Position numbers and translations under genes: made by a program
Part shown: positions 8,193-15,893 of the stretch, one piece after another
Layout of the letters: every line of letters begins with the position of its first letter
How positions within the stretch are numbered: the first letter of the stretch is position 1
Source of the DNA: Candidatus Parcubacteria bacterium
Lineage (GTDB): Bacteria > Patescibacteriota > Microgenomatia > UBA12405
NCBI GenBank assembly: GCA_023443725.1
Contig: JAEZTF010000007.1
Span: 124,001 to 188,000 of the forward strand
Direction of reading: 5' to 3'
Length of the DNA: 64,000 nucleotides
Notes under the pieces: model-generated
The model's input: the letters and a program-made list of their open reading frames with translations, nothing else
Told to the model about the DNA's origin: nothing
Databases searched by the model: none

Positions 8193-10634
8193 TTAACTAC
8201 ATTTAGAATAGCCACAAAAAACATTAGTACACTTAAAACAACCTTCTTCAGCTCGAAGTGGTGATCCACAATCAGGACAAGCTCCAAATTTACTTTCTGC
8301 CTGATTCATTTCTTCACTAATTTTAGAAACATCTATATGTGATAATCCCTCTTCGTCTTTAAACATACTTAATTGTTCACCTTTAGAAATTTCCAGGACA
8401 GATTTTCCCACTGCATCAAACATACTCAATACAGCTCCATTTCCCATCCCCACTTTTTGACCACAAGAAATTCCAATTAATTCGCCAGAGATTTCATCTA
8501 AAGTTGCTCCATATTTCAATGCTAAAGATGCCAATCTTCCAGTTACCTCAGCCGATGCAGCTAAATAACCACCAGACTTACCTAAGTTTACAAACACTTC
8601 CACTGGACCATCACCTTCTTCATAAAAAATTGATGTATAAACACTACCCACGTCACATTTTTTCTTTACTCTAATTCCACTAGCAACAATCGGGGTAGGT
8701 TTTTTCTTTGGTAAACAATTAATTTCTTTTTCTTCTGCTTTATTTTCCTTATCTTTAACTTTTTGTAATGGTTCAAAAGATCTTGATCCGCTTCTATAAA
8801 TAGTTATTCCTTTGGTACCCAAAGAATAACTTAATCTGTAAGCATCTCTGACATCATTTATTGTTGCGGTCTCTGGTAAATTAATTGTTTTTGAAACCGC
8901 ATTATCTGTATATTCTTGAAAAGCAGCTTGAACTTTTATATGCCATTCAGGATCAATTTCCAAAGCAGTAATAAAAATCTTTTTAAAATCCTCAGGAATT
9001 TCTTCTATATCTTTAAGCATTCCTCCATTCTTAACAATTTTTTCGACCAATTCTTCAGAATAAATTCCTCTTTTCTTTAGTTCCTCTAATAATACTGGAT
9101 TAACGCTATAAAGAGTTTTACCTTCAACCGTATTTTTTTGATAACCCAGAGAAAATACTGGTTCAATTCCCGAACTAGTATCGGCAATCATACTAATTGT
9201 TCCAGTTGGTGCAATTGTGGTTAATGCCATATTTCGTGGTCGATAATCAGTGTTTGCATAAACACTTTTTTCCCACCATGGAAAAACACCTCTTGTTTTA
9301 GCTAATTCTACTGTTGCCTCTTTAGCCGTCTCAGTAATAAACTTCATTATTTTCTTTGCCCATTCCAAACCTTGATCAGAATTATATTGAACCCCCAATT
9401 TAAATAAAGCATCAGCAAATCCCATTATTCCCAGACCAATTCTTCGAGTATTGCTCACCATTTCTCTAATTTTTTGCACCGGAAATTGATTAATTTCTAC
9501 TACATTGTCTAAAAAATGAACTCCAGCAAAAACTGCTTTTTTTAATTCCTCCCAATCTAAATCTTTTTCTTTAACAAATTTTGCCAAATTTATTGAACCC
9601 AAATTACAAGCATCGTAAGGTAAAAGTGGTTGTTCCCCACAAGGATTAGTTGCCTCAATTCTTCCCATAGCTGGTACTGGATTGGAACTTGGAGCATTCA
9701 TTCGATCAATAAAAACTAATCCTGGATCACCATATTGCCAAGCCAAACGAGTCACCAAATTAAATACTTTATAAGCATTTAATTTCATTTTCACTTTTCC
9801 ATCTCTTGGGTTTATTAATTCATAACCTTCACCCTTATCTTCTTGAGTAGCTATTGCCCAATCGTATAATTTTTTTACCCCAACTTCTATTTGTCTTAAC
9901 CTCTCGTCTGCACTTCTAATCCCTTCAGCCAATCTAATTTCTTCAACTACATCTTCCGGAATATTATCATTTTCCACAAACATTTTATCTTCATCAATTT
10001 TTTTCATGAAAGCATCGGTTACTGCCAAAGAAATATTGAAATTAGTCAAACTCCATTCATCTAATTTCACTACTGCAAATCTCAATACATCTGGATGATG
10101 AATGCTAAGCATTCCCATATTTGCCCCCCGTCGAACTCCACCTTGTTTTATTTGAGCTGTTACATCATTGTAAGCTTGCATAAAACTAACTGGTCCCACT
10201 GTAGTACCACCACTTGATTTAATATAGTCACCATAAGGTCGCAATTTCGAAAAAGAAAAACCTGTTCCACCACCAGATTTGTGAATCATAGCCATATTTG
10301 ACATAGTTTCCAATATTGATTCCATCGAATCTTCCACTGGCAATACAAAACATGCCGAAAGTTGTTGTTTGGCTTTTCCTGCATTTACTAAACAAGGTGT
10401 GTTTGGCATAAATTTTTGCTCTGCCATTAAACCATAAAAACTCAAGGCTAATTCATTTGTTTGCTCCTCAGTTTTTCCAAAATTTATATCACCTTTAGCT
10501 ACATTACTCGCCACCCGCCAAAAGATATCGGAAACTTTTTCATAAGCCTTCCCTTCTTCATCCTTTTGGGAATACCTAGTTTCTGCAATATATTTTGCAT
10601 TTTCTGATAATTGTGGTTCGATTAAATCTCTCAT
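8193..10634 (-). CDS. nrdJ: Adenosylcobalamin-dependent (class II) ribonucleoside-diphosphate reductase
   Basis: Reduces ribonucleotides to deoxyribonucleotides with B12 as the radical source and no oxygen requirement. The 813-residue protein has the NrdJ order: an N-terminal region with CLVNAGKAKQQLSACF, a loop HKSGGGTGFSFS, GVRRGANMG, the catalytic segment NPCGEQPLLPYDACNLG near residue 333, APTGTISMIAD, a TSCPD-like domain, and a terminal Cys-rich zinc ribbon (CPDCG...CTNVFCGYSKCS). I see no N-terminal ATP cone, which is instead present in NrdR next door. Its start overlaps the nrdR stop as ATGA and pduO follows after 6 bp. Confidence 0.96.
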   Translation of the reverse strand: MRDLIEPQLSENAKYIAETRYSQKDEEGKAYEKVSDIFWRVASNVAKGDINFGKTEEQTNELALSFYGLMAEQKFMPNTPCLVNAGKAKQQLSACFVLPVEDSMESILETMSNMAMIHKSGGGTGFSFSKLRPYGDYIKSSGGTTVGPVSFMQAYNDVTAQIKQGGVRRGANMGMLSIHHPDVLRFAVVKLDEWSLTNFNISLAVTDAFMKKIDEDKMFVENDNIPEDVVEEIRLAEGIRSADERLRQIEVGVKKLYDWAIATQEDKGEGYELINPRDGKVKMKLNAYKVFNLVTRLAWQYGDPGLVFIDRMNAPSSNPVPAMGRIEATNPCGEQPLLPYDACNLGSINLAKFVKEKDLDWEELKKAVFAGVHFLDNVVEINQFPVQKIREMVSNTRRIGLGIMGFADALFKLGVQYNSDQGLEWAKKIMKFITETAKEATVELAKTRGVFPWWEKSVYANTDYRPRNMALTTIAPTGTISMIADTSSGIEPVFSLGYQKNTVEGKTLYSVNPVLLEELKKRGIYSEELVEKIVKNGGMLKDIEEIPEDFKKIFITALEIDPEWHIKVQAAFQEYTDNAVSKTINLPETATINDVRDAYRLSYSLGTKGITIYRSGSRSFEPLQKVKDKENKAEEKEINCLPKKKPTPIVASGIRVKKKCDVGSVYTSIFYEEGDGPVEVFVNLGKSGGYLAASAEVTGRLASLALKYGATLDEISGELIGISCGQKVGMGNGAVLSMFDAVGKSVLEISKGEQLSMFKDEEGLSHIDVSKISEEMNQAESKFGACPDCGSPLRAEEGCFKCTNVFCGYSKCS

Positions 10635-11074
10635 TTTTTAAAATCAACTAATAATTTTTCAAAATCTTTTATAGATTCAATATCTAAATAAACTGTGGCA
10701 AATCTCACATATGCTAATGGGTCAACTTTTTTTAATTTTTCCATAATCATTTTGCCAATTTCTTTAGAAGGAATTTCTACACTTTGCCAATTTAATAATT
10801 TCTTTTCAATCTCATCAACTATTTCTTCTCTTTCATCGACACTCACTCGCCAACAAGCTTTTTCTAAACATTTTTCCAACTTAGCTCGGCTATAATCTTC
10901 TACTCTACCTGATTTTTTCAAAACTTTTAAATTAATATTTTCCACTCTTTCATAAGTTGTAAATCTTTTTTTACAACTAATACACTCCCGTCGTCGTCTA
11001 GTTGCTTTTCCATCTTCAGCTTCTCGACTCTCCAAAACATTAGACTCATCCTTACCACAATATGGACATAACAT
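10631..11074 (-). CDS. nrdR: Transcriptional repressor NrdR
   Basis: NrdR senses nucleotides through an ATP cone and represses ribonucleotide reductase genes. The N-terminal zinc ribbon is CPYCG...CISCKKRFTTYE within the first 45 residues, followed by the ATP-cone region (VLKKSGRVEDYSRAKLEKCLEK...). Length 147 is typical. It is the first gene of nrdR-nrdJ-pduO and is preceded by sequences matching tandem NrdR boxes, so it probably represses its own operon. Confidence 0.96.
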   Translation of the reverse strand: MLCPYCGKDESNVLESREAEDGKATRRRRECISCKKRFTTYERVENINLKVLKKSGRVEDYSRAKLEKCLEKACWRVSVDEREEIVDEIEKKLLNWQSVEIPSKEIGKMIMEKLKKVDPLAYVRFATVYLDIESIKDFEKLLVDFKK

Positions 11075-11119
11075 AATTTTTTTTGAAAAAATTCAGTAAA
11101 TTTTAATTTTTAATACTAT

Positions 11120-11135
11120 CCACTATCTATAGTGG
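11120..11135 (-). promoter_or_regulatory. nrdR: NrdR box 1 (strong match)
   Basis: CCACTATCTATAGTGG is nearly palindromic and matches the known consensus ACACwATATATwGTGT at 13 of 16 positions by my count. It lies just downstream of the predicted -10 box of the nrdR operon, 46 bp before the ATG, where a bound repressor would cover the transcription start. Confidence 0.7.
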
Positions 11136-11144
11136 CTGTGTTTC

Positions 11145-11174
11145 ATCATACCCACCACCTATAGAACGGGTCAA
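11145..11174 (-). promoter_or_regulatory. Promoter of nrdR-nrdJ-pduO
   Basis: On the minus strand TTGACC (11169-11174) and TATGAT (11145-11150) are 18 bp apart. The spacing and the fit with both NrdR boxes support a sigma-70-type promoter that NrdR can block. Confidence 0.6.
11152..11167 (-). promoter_or_regulatory. nrdR: NrdR box 2 (weak match)
   Basis: A weaker match to the same consensus (about 9 of 16) lies 16 bp from box 1, a centre-to-centre distance of 32 bp, which fits the tandem spacing known for NrdR sites. It sits between the -35 and -10 elements. Confidence 0.45.
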
Positions 11175-11261
11175 TAATATAAACCATATCAAATTTTTTA
11201 TCTGCAACAATTCCGCGGTGAAATTACTTTTATAAAGATATTTTTTAGTTTAAAATGAGTT

Positions 11262-12236
11262 ATGAGTGAAGGAACAACAGAACTTTGGCATATACCAACT
11301 CTTGATAATACAGAACCAAAAGACGATCGTCTTAAAATTAAAAATAGTTTAAGAAAAGCTACCGATGAGGATCTTTGGCATGTGCCCACTTTTGCCAAAG
11401 ACCCAGAAGTTCAAAATAATCCGGAAGTAAACAAGGATAACTCCTCTTTCGTTTGTGCTGCTACTTTAAATATTGAAGGTGATGAAGATGCCCCTCCAAT
11501 CGCCAAAAAAATAACCGAATCTACTAGCCTTATTTTTGTTGCTGATGGCATGGGTGGTTCCGGAGCCAGACGAATCGAAACTGGTAAAACTACAGCCTAT
11601 TATGGTTCAAGAGCCGCTCGAGAAGGTATCTCTTCACTTTCAACATCAGATTTTAATCAAGATTTATCATCTATCAAAAGGACAGTAGAAAGTTCTTTTG
11701 CCAGATCATTTTCATCTTTACCTAAAGTTCCAGAAAGTATTATTAAATCAAAATTAATAAAAGATTATCCTACAACCGTTTCCACCGCTGTCCTTACAGA
11801 AGAAAAAGATAGTAAATCAGTTAAACTATTATGGACAGGAGACTCTCCCATTTTTATTTTTACTCCAGAAGCAATTTATACTACCTCCACTCCTGAATCA
11901 GGAGATGCTCCAACATCTTCTATTTATCGTGATCATTATCATCTTGATTCACAGGAATTAACTTTCAAAAAAGACACTCCAATTATGGTTGTTGCTACTT
12001 CCGATGGCCTTTTAAAAATGGGAGGAGACACAATTGGTACTGCTATTAGATTTATTTTAAGAAATACCAAAGACACTGATCCCTCAACGATCTCTCAACA
12101 AATGACTGATTATTATCAACAATTAAAAAGTCGACATCAAATAGAATTAGACGACACTACTATCGCCCTGGCAACTTCAGGAGATATATCTAAATTACGA
12201 GCAGAAGTTCCTGTCAGACTTATTAATCCAAAATAA
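11262..12236 (+). CDS. PP2C-like protein phosphatase with N-terminal WHxPT repeats
   Basis: The core resembles the PP2C/PPM fold of metal-dependent Ser/Thr phosphatases: VADGMGGSG near residue 93 (metal-binding Asp), TTVSTAVL near 168, LLWTGDSPIFIF near 187, VVATSDGLLKMG near 242 and LDDTTIALA near 298 (metal-binding Asp). The spacing and order fit the family. The first ~60 residues carry a duplicated short motif, ELWHIPT and DLWHVPT about 30 residues apart, that is not part of PP2C and may be a binding peptide. No membrane segment is visible. The start is preceded by TAAAAT with a 5 nt gap, so the transcript is probably leaderless. Confidence 0.75.
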   Translation: MSEGTTELWHIPTLDNTEPKDDRLKIKNSLRKATDEDLWHVPTFAKDPEVQNNPEVNKDNSSFVCAATLNIEGDEDAPPIAKKITESTSLIFVADGMGGSGARRIETGKTTAYYGSRAAREGISSLSTSDFNQDLSSIKRTVESSFARSFSSLPKVPESIIKSKLIKDYPTTVSTAVLTEEKDSKSVKLLWTGDSPIFIFTPEAIYTTSTPESGDAPTSSIYRDHYHLDSQELTFKKDTPIMVVATSDGLLKMGGDTIGTAIRFILRNTKDTDPSTISQQMTDYYQQLKSRHQIELDDTTIALATSGDISKLRAEVPVRLINPK

Positions 12237-12237
12237 A

Positions 12238-12289
12238 AGCGCTTAAAAACAAATCTTTCCTAAATTAGGAAAAATCTATCTTCAAGCGC
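12238..12289 (-). terminator. Terminator of the 12301-12867 gene
   Basis: Outer arms AGCGCTT and AAGCGC and an inner stem TTTCCTAA/TTAGGAAA form a long hairpin. Read on the minus strand it is followed by TTTTATTTT. It may also slow read-through from the phosphatase gene. Confidence 0.65.
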
Positions 12290-12300
12290 CAAGCACTTTC

Positions 12301-12867
12301 TTAACCTTGAGTATCAATTCTCTTTTGTCTTGTCATTAAAATTGGCATGATGTCTTTTTGAACATTAGCTTCAATTCCTGTAACATCTCCACCTATGTCG
12401 GAAACATCTCCAGAAAACGAGCCATGAATTCTTAAAATATCTCGCCAACTTCCCTCTATACAACCATAAAGACCGGTGAAATCACCAGAAGCTTCAGAGA
12501 TATATCCTTCAAGACGAGGATCTAGTACTCCAAAACATCCTTTGATGTTACCACGAAGTTTGGGACCGATCAGCCCGACCAAATCTTGAGTAAAGAGGCC
12601 GTTCAGATTCGAAATACAACCAGCTAAGTGTGAAGAAATCACCCCTTTAATATGCAGGGCATCTCCCCAAACTGTTTTTGAGTAAATAATTAAACCATTC
12701 GGATCCTGGTTCCTGATATTCATATCTTCTTTTTGAACCATTTCCCAAATTACTCCAACTTGGTCATATAATTTGCTCAAAAACTCCTCCCTTCTTCTCT
12801 TTTTTTCTTCAGCTGGAAACAAATACAACTGATTCAAGATTTTCCTTTGCATTTCATCGGACAACAT
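12301..12867 (-). CDS. Orphan protein with Gly-rich repeat region
   Basis: I do not recognise this 188-residue protein. The first ~60 residues are charged and helical (KKRRREEFLSKLYDQ). From about residue 75 on it is a chain of short units of the type GxIxGxLxG, with regular Gly and branched residues, resembling a small beta-solenoid. No signal peptide is seen. The start is set at 12867 rather than 12897 because AAAGGAG sits 8 nt before the ATG at 12867. A long-stem terminator follows. Strong ribosome-binding site, single-gene transcript and unknown product place it with the other orphan cassettes of the window. Confidence 0.65.
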   Translation of the reverse strand: MLSDEMQRKILNQLYLFPAEEKKRRREEFLSKLYDQVGVIWEMVQKEDMNIRNQDPNGLIIYSKTVWGDALHIKGVISSHLAGCISNLNGLFTQDLVGLIGPKLRGNIKGCFGVLDPRLEGYISEASGDFTGLYGCIEGSWRDILRIHGSFSGDVSDIGGDVTGIEANVQKDIMPILMTRQKRIDTQG

Positions 12868-12946
12868 TTTTATCACTCCTTTCAAAGTACTTTTCAATCA
12901 TATTATAACAATAATCATCAATAGGCAGAAAAAACCAAATCCTTGC

Positions 12947-12952
12947 TATAAT
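12947..12952 (+). promoter_or_regulatory. -10 box of secE operon, leaderless configuration
   Basis: TTGCTATAAT is an extended -10 element; only 6 nt separate it from the secE ATG. The expected +1 falls at or next to the start codon. Confidence 0.65.
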
Positions 12953-12958
12953 ACTTCT

Positions 12959-13144
12959 ATGAAAAAAGTCATAAACTTCTTCAAAGAAGTCATGGTTGAA
13001 TTTAAAAATATAACTTGGCCTAAAAAAGATACTTTAATTCAGCTTACAATTGTGGTAATATCAATCTCAATTATAATCTCCCTAATTTTGGGGGGTTTTG
13101 ATTATCTATTTACTCAAGGTATTGCCCTCTTAGGTAATCTTTAA
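12959..13144 (+). CDS. secE: Preprotein translocase subunit SecE
   Basis: Essential small subunit of the SecYEG channel. The 61-residue protein has an amphipathic N-terminal helix containing the conserved EFKNITWPKK motif and one C-terminal membrane helix (about residues 28-58), the minimal bacterial SecE form. It precedes nusG by 15 bp, the usual bacterial order secE-nusG-rplK-rplA. No Shine-Dalgarno sequence is present. Confidence 0.95.
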   Translation: MKKVINFFKEVMVEFKNITWPKKDTLIQLTIVVISISIIISLILGGFDYLFTQGIALLGNL

Positions 13145-13159
13145 AAAAAAATTAAAAAT

Positions 13160-13756
13160 ATGCCAAAAACTTCTAATAAAACTAATCAAAAAGAGTTTCT
13201 TTTTAAACTCTCCCCTATAGAACCTAGTATTGATGCCGCTTGGTACGTCGTCAACACTTACTCTGGTCATGAATACAAAGCTATTGAAGCTCTTAAAACT
13301 CGTATCAAAACTATGGGTTTGGAAGATCAAATTTTTCAAGCTATCGTTCCAATTCAACCAAAAATGATCATTCGTCGTGGTCAAAAAGTTAAATCTCAGG
13401 AAAAAACTTTTCCCGGTTATGTTTTGATTCAGATGGTTTTAAATGACGATTCCTGGATTACTGTTCGTACTACTCAAGGTGTTACTGGATTTATTGGTAT
13501 CGACAATACTCCTAGTCCTCTTTCTCAAAAAGAAGTTGACAAAATTCTTAAAAACACTGAAGATGACAAACCAAAATACGAAACTCCATTCTCTATTGGT
13601 GATGTTGTCAAAATTACTAATGGACCATTTGCTGATTTCATCGGTACTATCGATAGTATTGACCAAGAAAAAGGTAAAATCCGTTGTCTTGTCTCTTTCT
13701 TTGAAAGAGAAACTCCTGTCGAACTCGACTTTTTACAAGTTACTAAAGAGTTATAA
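13160..13756 (+). CDS. nusG: Transcription termination/antitermination factor NusG
   Basis: Binds RNA polymerase and links it to Rho or the ribosome. The NGN domain (about residues 28-140) has WYVVNTYSGHEYKA and FPGYVLIQM, and the KOW domain starts near residue 150 with GDVVKITNGPFADFIGTI and ends with ERETPVELDFLQV. At 198 residues it is close to the family norm, with a ~25-residue N-terminal extension. It lies in the secE-nusG-rplK-rplA operon. Confidence 0.96.
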   Translation: MPKTSNKTNQKEFLFKLSPIEPSIDAAWYVVNTYSGHEYKAIEALKTRIKTMGLEDQIFQAIVPIQPKMIIRRGQKVKSQEKTFPGYVLIQMVLNDDSWITVRTTQGVTGFIGIDNTPSPLSQKEVDKILKNTEDDKPKYETPFSIGDVVKITNGPFADFIGTIDSIDQEKGKIRCLVSFFERETPVELDFLQVTKEL

Positions 13757-13809
13757 AAACTTAGTGCTCCCAAAAAGAGGCTTCTCACTAAATTTTTTCT
13801 AAAAAAAAT

Positions 13810-14235
13810 ATGCCAAAAAAAATAAAAACAATTGTTAAAATCGCTATTCAAGCGGGTAGTGCTAATCCAGCTCCTCCAGTAGGTACAGCTTTAGGTCCTC
13901 ATGGTATTAAAATCATGGATTTCTGTAATGAATTCAATGAAAAAACTAAAGATCAAAGAGGTTCAGTTATTCCAGCAGTCGTTACTATTTATGAAGATCG
14001 TTCTTTTGATTTCATAATTAAAAAACCACCTGTTTCAGACATGATCAAAAAAATGTCTGGTGTTCAAAAAGGTGCTGGTACCACTGGTAAAGAAAAAGTC
14101 GGTAAACTTACTATGGCTCAAGTTGAAGAAATTGCCAAAAATAAGATGTCCGATTTAAATACTAAAGATTTAGAAGCTGCCAAAAGATCAGTTATGGGTA
14201 CCGCTAAATCCATGGGTATTGAAATAATAAATTAA
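13810..14235 (+). CDS. rplK: 50S ribosomal protein L11
   Basis: Part of the GTPase-associated centre of the large subunit. Motifs AGSANPAPPVGTALGPHG near residue 17 and the C-terminal RNA-binding domain with KKMSGVQKGAG and NTKDLEAAKRSVMGTAKSMGI are unmistakable. Length 141 is typical. The stop codon overlaps the first bases of a 100 bp REP-like element that separates it from rplA. Confidence 0.97.
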   Translation: MPKKIKTIVKIAIQAGSANPAPPVGTALGPHGIKIMDFCNEFNEKTKDQRGSVIPAVVTIYEDRSFDFIIKKPPVSDMIKKMSGVQKGAGTTGKEKVGKLTMAQVEEIAKNKMSDLNTKDLEAAKRSVMGTAKSMGIEIIN

Positions 14236-14333
14236 ACCCTCCTGTTCTGCTTTGCAGAACTTCCTCCCTTAAAAAAAGGAGGCTTAAATAGTTGCCCTTT
14301 TTAAGGGAAATGTCACGAAGTGACAAAGGGTTT
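14234..14333. repeat. Short REP-like inverted pair (element A), no gene inside
   Basis: The element starts AAACCCTCCTGTTCTGC and ends GTGACAAAGGGTTT. Each half has two hairpins: GTTCTG/CAGAAC plus CCTCC/GGAGG on the left, and CCCTT/AAGGG plus TGTCAC/GTGACA on the right. The two halves are inverted copies of the unit that also flanks the DUF559 genes. It separates rplK and rplA without an obvious terminator T-tract. Confidence 0.75.
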
Positions 14334-14373
14334 TTAAAAAAATTATTAATTATAAATTTAAAAAATAAAAAAT

Positions 14374-15120
14374 ATGAGCAAAACCTCACAAGAAAATAAG
14401 GCTAAAAAAGCCAAACAAGAAAGTGTGGAAGTTCAAGATCAAGAACTTGAACAAAAGGCCGTAACTGAAGAAACCACTGCCGAGTCAGAAACTTCAGAAG
14501 CTACCGAAACCCACAAAGTTAAAACTGCCAAAGTTAGGGGCAAAAAATATCAAGCTGCTAAAAAGCTGATTGATGTTACCAAATATTATCCCCTTTCAGA
14601 AGCTGTTCAATTAGTTAAAAAAACTTCTATTTCTAAATTTGAAGGTAAAGTTGAAGCCCATGTCACTATTGCTGACATTGGCAATGTTGGTGAAATTAGC
14701 TTTCCTCATTTAGAAACTGCTAGTAAAAAAGTCGTTGTTTTAAACGATACTATTTTAGCTGAGATCAAGGAAGGTCAAATTAATTTTGATATTCTTATTG
14801 CCACTCCAGCTACTATGCCAAAACTTCTTCCTTTGGCTCGTGTTTTAGGTCCAAAAGGTTTAATGCCAAATCCAAAAAATGGTACTCTTACTGACAAACC
14901 AGAAGAGTCAGTCAAAAGATTATCCGCTGCTAAAACAGTAGTTAAAACTGAAAAGAAAGCTCCTATCGTTCATATTTTAGTTGGAAAAATTTCTCAACCA
15001 GAAGCTGAACTCGAAGCCAATGTAGCCGAATTAATCAAAGTCATCAAAGCTAATAAAATCAAGAAATTAGCTCTTTGTGCTACCATGGGTCCATGTGTCA
15101 AAGTCGAAGTTACTAAATAA
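14374..15120 (+). CDS. rplA: 50S ribosomal protein L1
   Basis: Large-subunit stalk protein and, in many bacteria, autoregulator of the L11-L1 operon. The L1 core begins near residue 55 (GKKYQAAKKLIDVTKYYPLSEA), with the signature LGPKGLMPNPKNGT near 165. The first ~55 residues are an extra Glu/Lys/Thr-rich extension (KAKQESVEVQDQELEQKA), giving 248 residues against a usual ~230. Presence of L1 is worth noting because it is missing in some CPR lineages. Confidence 0.96.
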   Translation: MSKTSQENKAKKAKQESVEVQDQELEQKAVTEETTAESETSEATETHKVKTAKVRGKKYQAAKKLIDVTKYYPLSEAVQLVKKTSISKFEGKVEAHVTIADIGNVGEISFPHLETASKKVVVLNDTILAEIKEGQINFDILIATPATMPKLLPLARVLGPKGLMPNPKNGTLTDKPEESVKRLSAAKTVVKTEKKAPIVHILVGKISQPEAELEANVAELIKVIKANKIKKLALCATMGPCVKVEVTK

Positions 15121-15137
15121 TTTTTTTAAAATCTCAA

Positions 15138-15164
15138 AACCTCCCAAGCATGGGAGGTTTTTTG
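15138..15164 (+). terminator. Terminator after rplA
   Basis: AACCTCCC/GGGAGGTT stem with a 6 nt loop followed by a T-tract. It ends the secE-nusG-rplK-rplA transcript. Confidence 0.85.
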
Positions 15165-15185
15165 TTAATAAAATTTTCCAAAAAA

Positions 15186-15223
15186 AATACCGTATTTCAC
15201 ACATCTTGTGTTAATACGGTATT
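15186..15223 (-). terminator. Terminator of the 15240-15752 gene
   Basis: Perfect 11 bp arms AATACCGTATT/AATACGGTATT with an inner CACA/TGTG pairing; on the minus strand the stem is followed by eight T. Confidence 0.85.
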
Positions 15224-15239
15224 ACCGAAGCTCTTTTGT

Positions 15240-15752
15240 TTAGTTTTGATCAATTGGATCGGAATAAGTGAGTTTTAAAAATTCTGAGTACTGTTCATCG
15301 GTCATGGATATAGTCACCATTTTAGAACAATACTCAATAATCTCATTATAGGCAAGTGGGGAAGCATCCAAATCACCAAGCCCATATTCAAAAAGGCTTA
15401 GGTTAAAATTGACAGTCAATTTGTCACCAGTTGCTGTTTTTACTCTTTGAAATTCACTTGCCGGAATCTCGCAAATATAACTGTATCCATCGCGGCTCAT
15501 CCATGAAAATCTGATGATAGTCTGACTTTTACCTTCCAAACTACCGCTCAAAAAAACAAAACTTCCAGCAATATTATCACCTTCATAAGCATCCAGTGCT
15601 AATATTGGTAAATCTCCGCCGATATTGCTCATTATTTCTGTCTTAGTAAGTTCATCATTACGACTTTCAATAGAACCACAAACAATCGCAATACCAAAGA
15701 CGAAGATCAACGCCACTACTACCCAAAACCAGACCCACTTCTCTTTGTTCAT
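15240..15752 (-). CDS. Orphan membrane-anchored protein
   Basis: A 170-residue protein of unknown function. Residues ~6-27 are a strongly hydrophobic helix preceded by MNKEK, fitting a signal anchor, with the acidic remainder outside the cell. The external part contains two Cys at most and no recognised domain. Upstream is GGAAAGGTG as a ribosome-binding site, a leader with a perfect hairpin (TTTGAAAAT/ATTTTCAAA around 15817-15839) and an extended -10 TGATATAAT at 15855-15863. A strong terminator follows. This makes it a self-contained single-gene unit. Confidence 0.65.
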   Translation of the reverse strand: MNKEKWVWFWVVVALIFVFGIAIVCGSIESRNDELTKTEIMSNIGGDLPILALDAYEGDNIAGSFVFLSGSLEGKSQTIIRFSWMSRDGYSYICEIPASEFQRVKTATGDKLTVNFNLSLFEYGLGDLDASPLAYNEIIEYCSKMVTISMTDEQYSEFLKLTYSDPIDQN

Positions 15753-15854
15753 TTAAAACACCTTTCCTTTATTCAAATTAGTCACCTAAACTGTCAAAGA
15801 TCTATATTTAAAATTTGAAAATGCTATATTTTCAAACATTTTTTAAATTGGCTA

Positions 15855-15863
15855 ATTATATCA
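15855..15863 (-). promoter_or_regulatory. Extended -10 promoter of the 15240-15752 gene
   Basis: TGATATAAT on the minus strand, about 100 bp before the start codon, leaving room for the leader hairpin. Confidence 0.5.
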
Positions 15864-15893
15864 AAAAAAGTCAAAAAATCAACATTATAGGTT

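Noticed and set aside
11198..11398. Minus-strand frame opposite the PP2C gene start
   Set aside because: It overlaps the PP2C start and has no recognisable signal or family.
13443..13802. Reading frame of 119 codons overlapping nusG on the same strand
   Set aside because: It is an out-of-frame shadow of nusG, Leu/Lys-rich low complexity, with no start signal.
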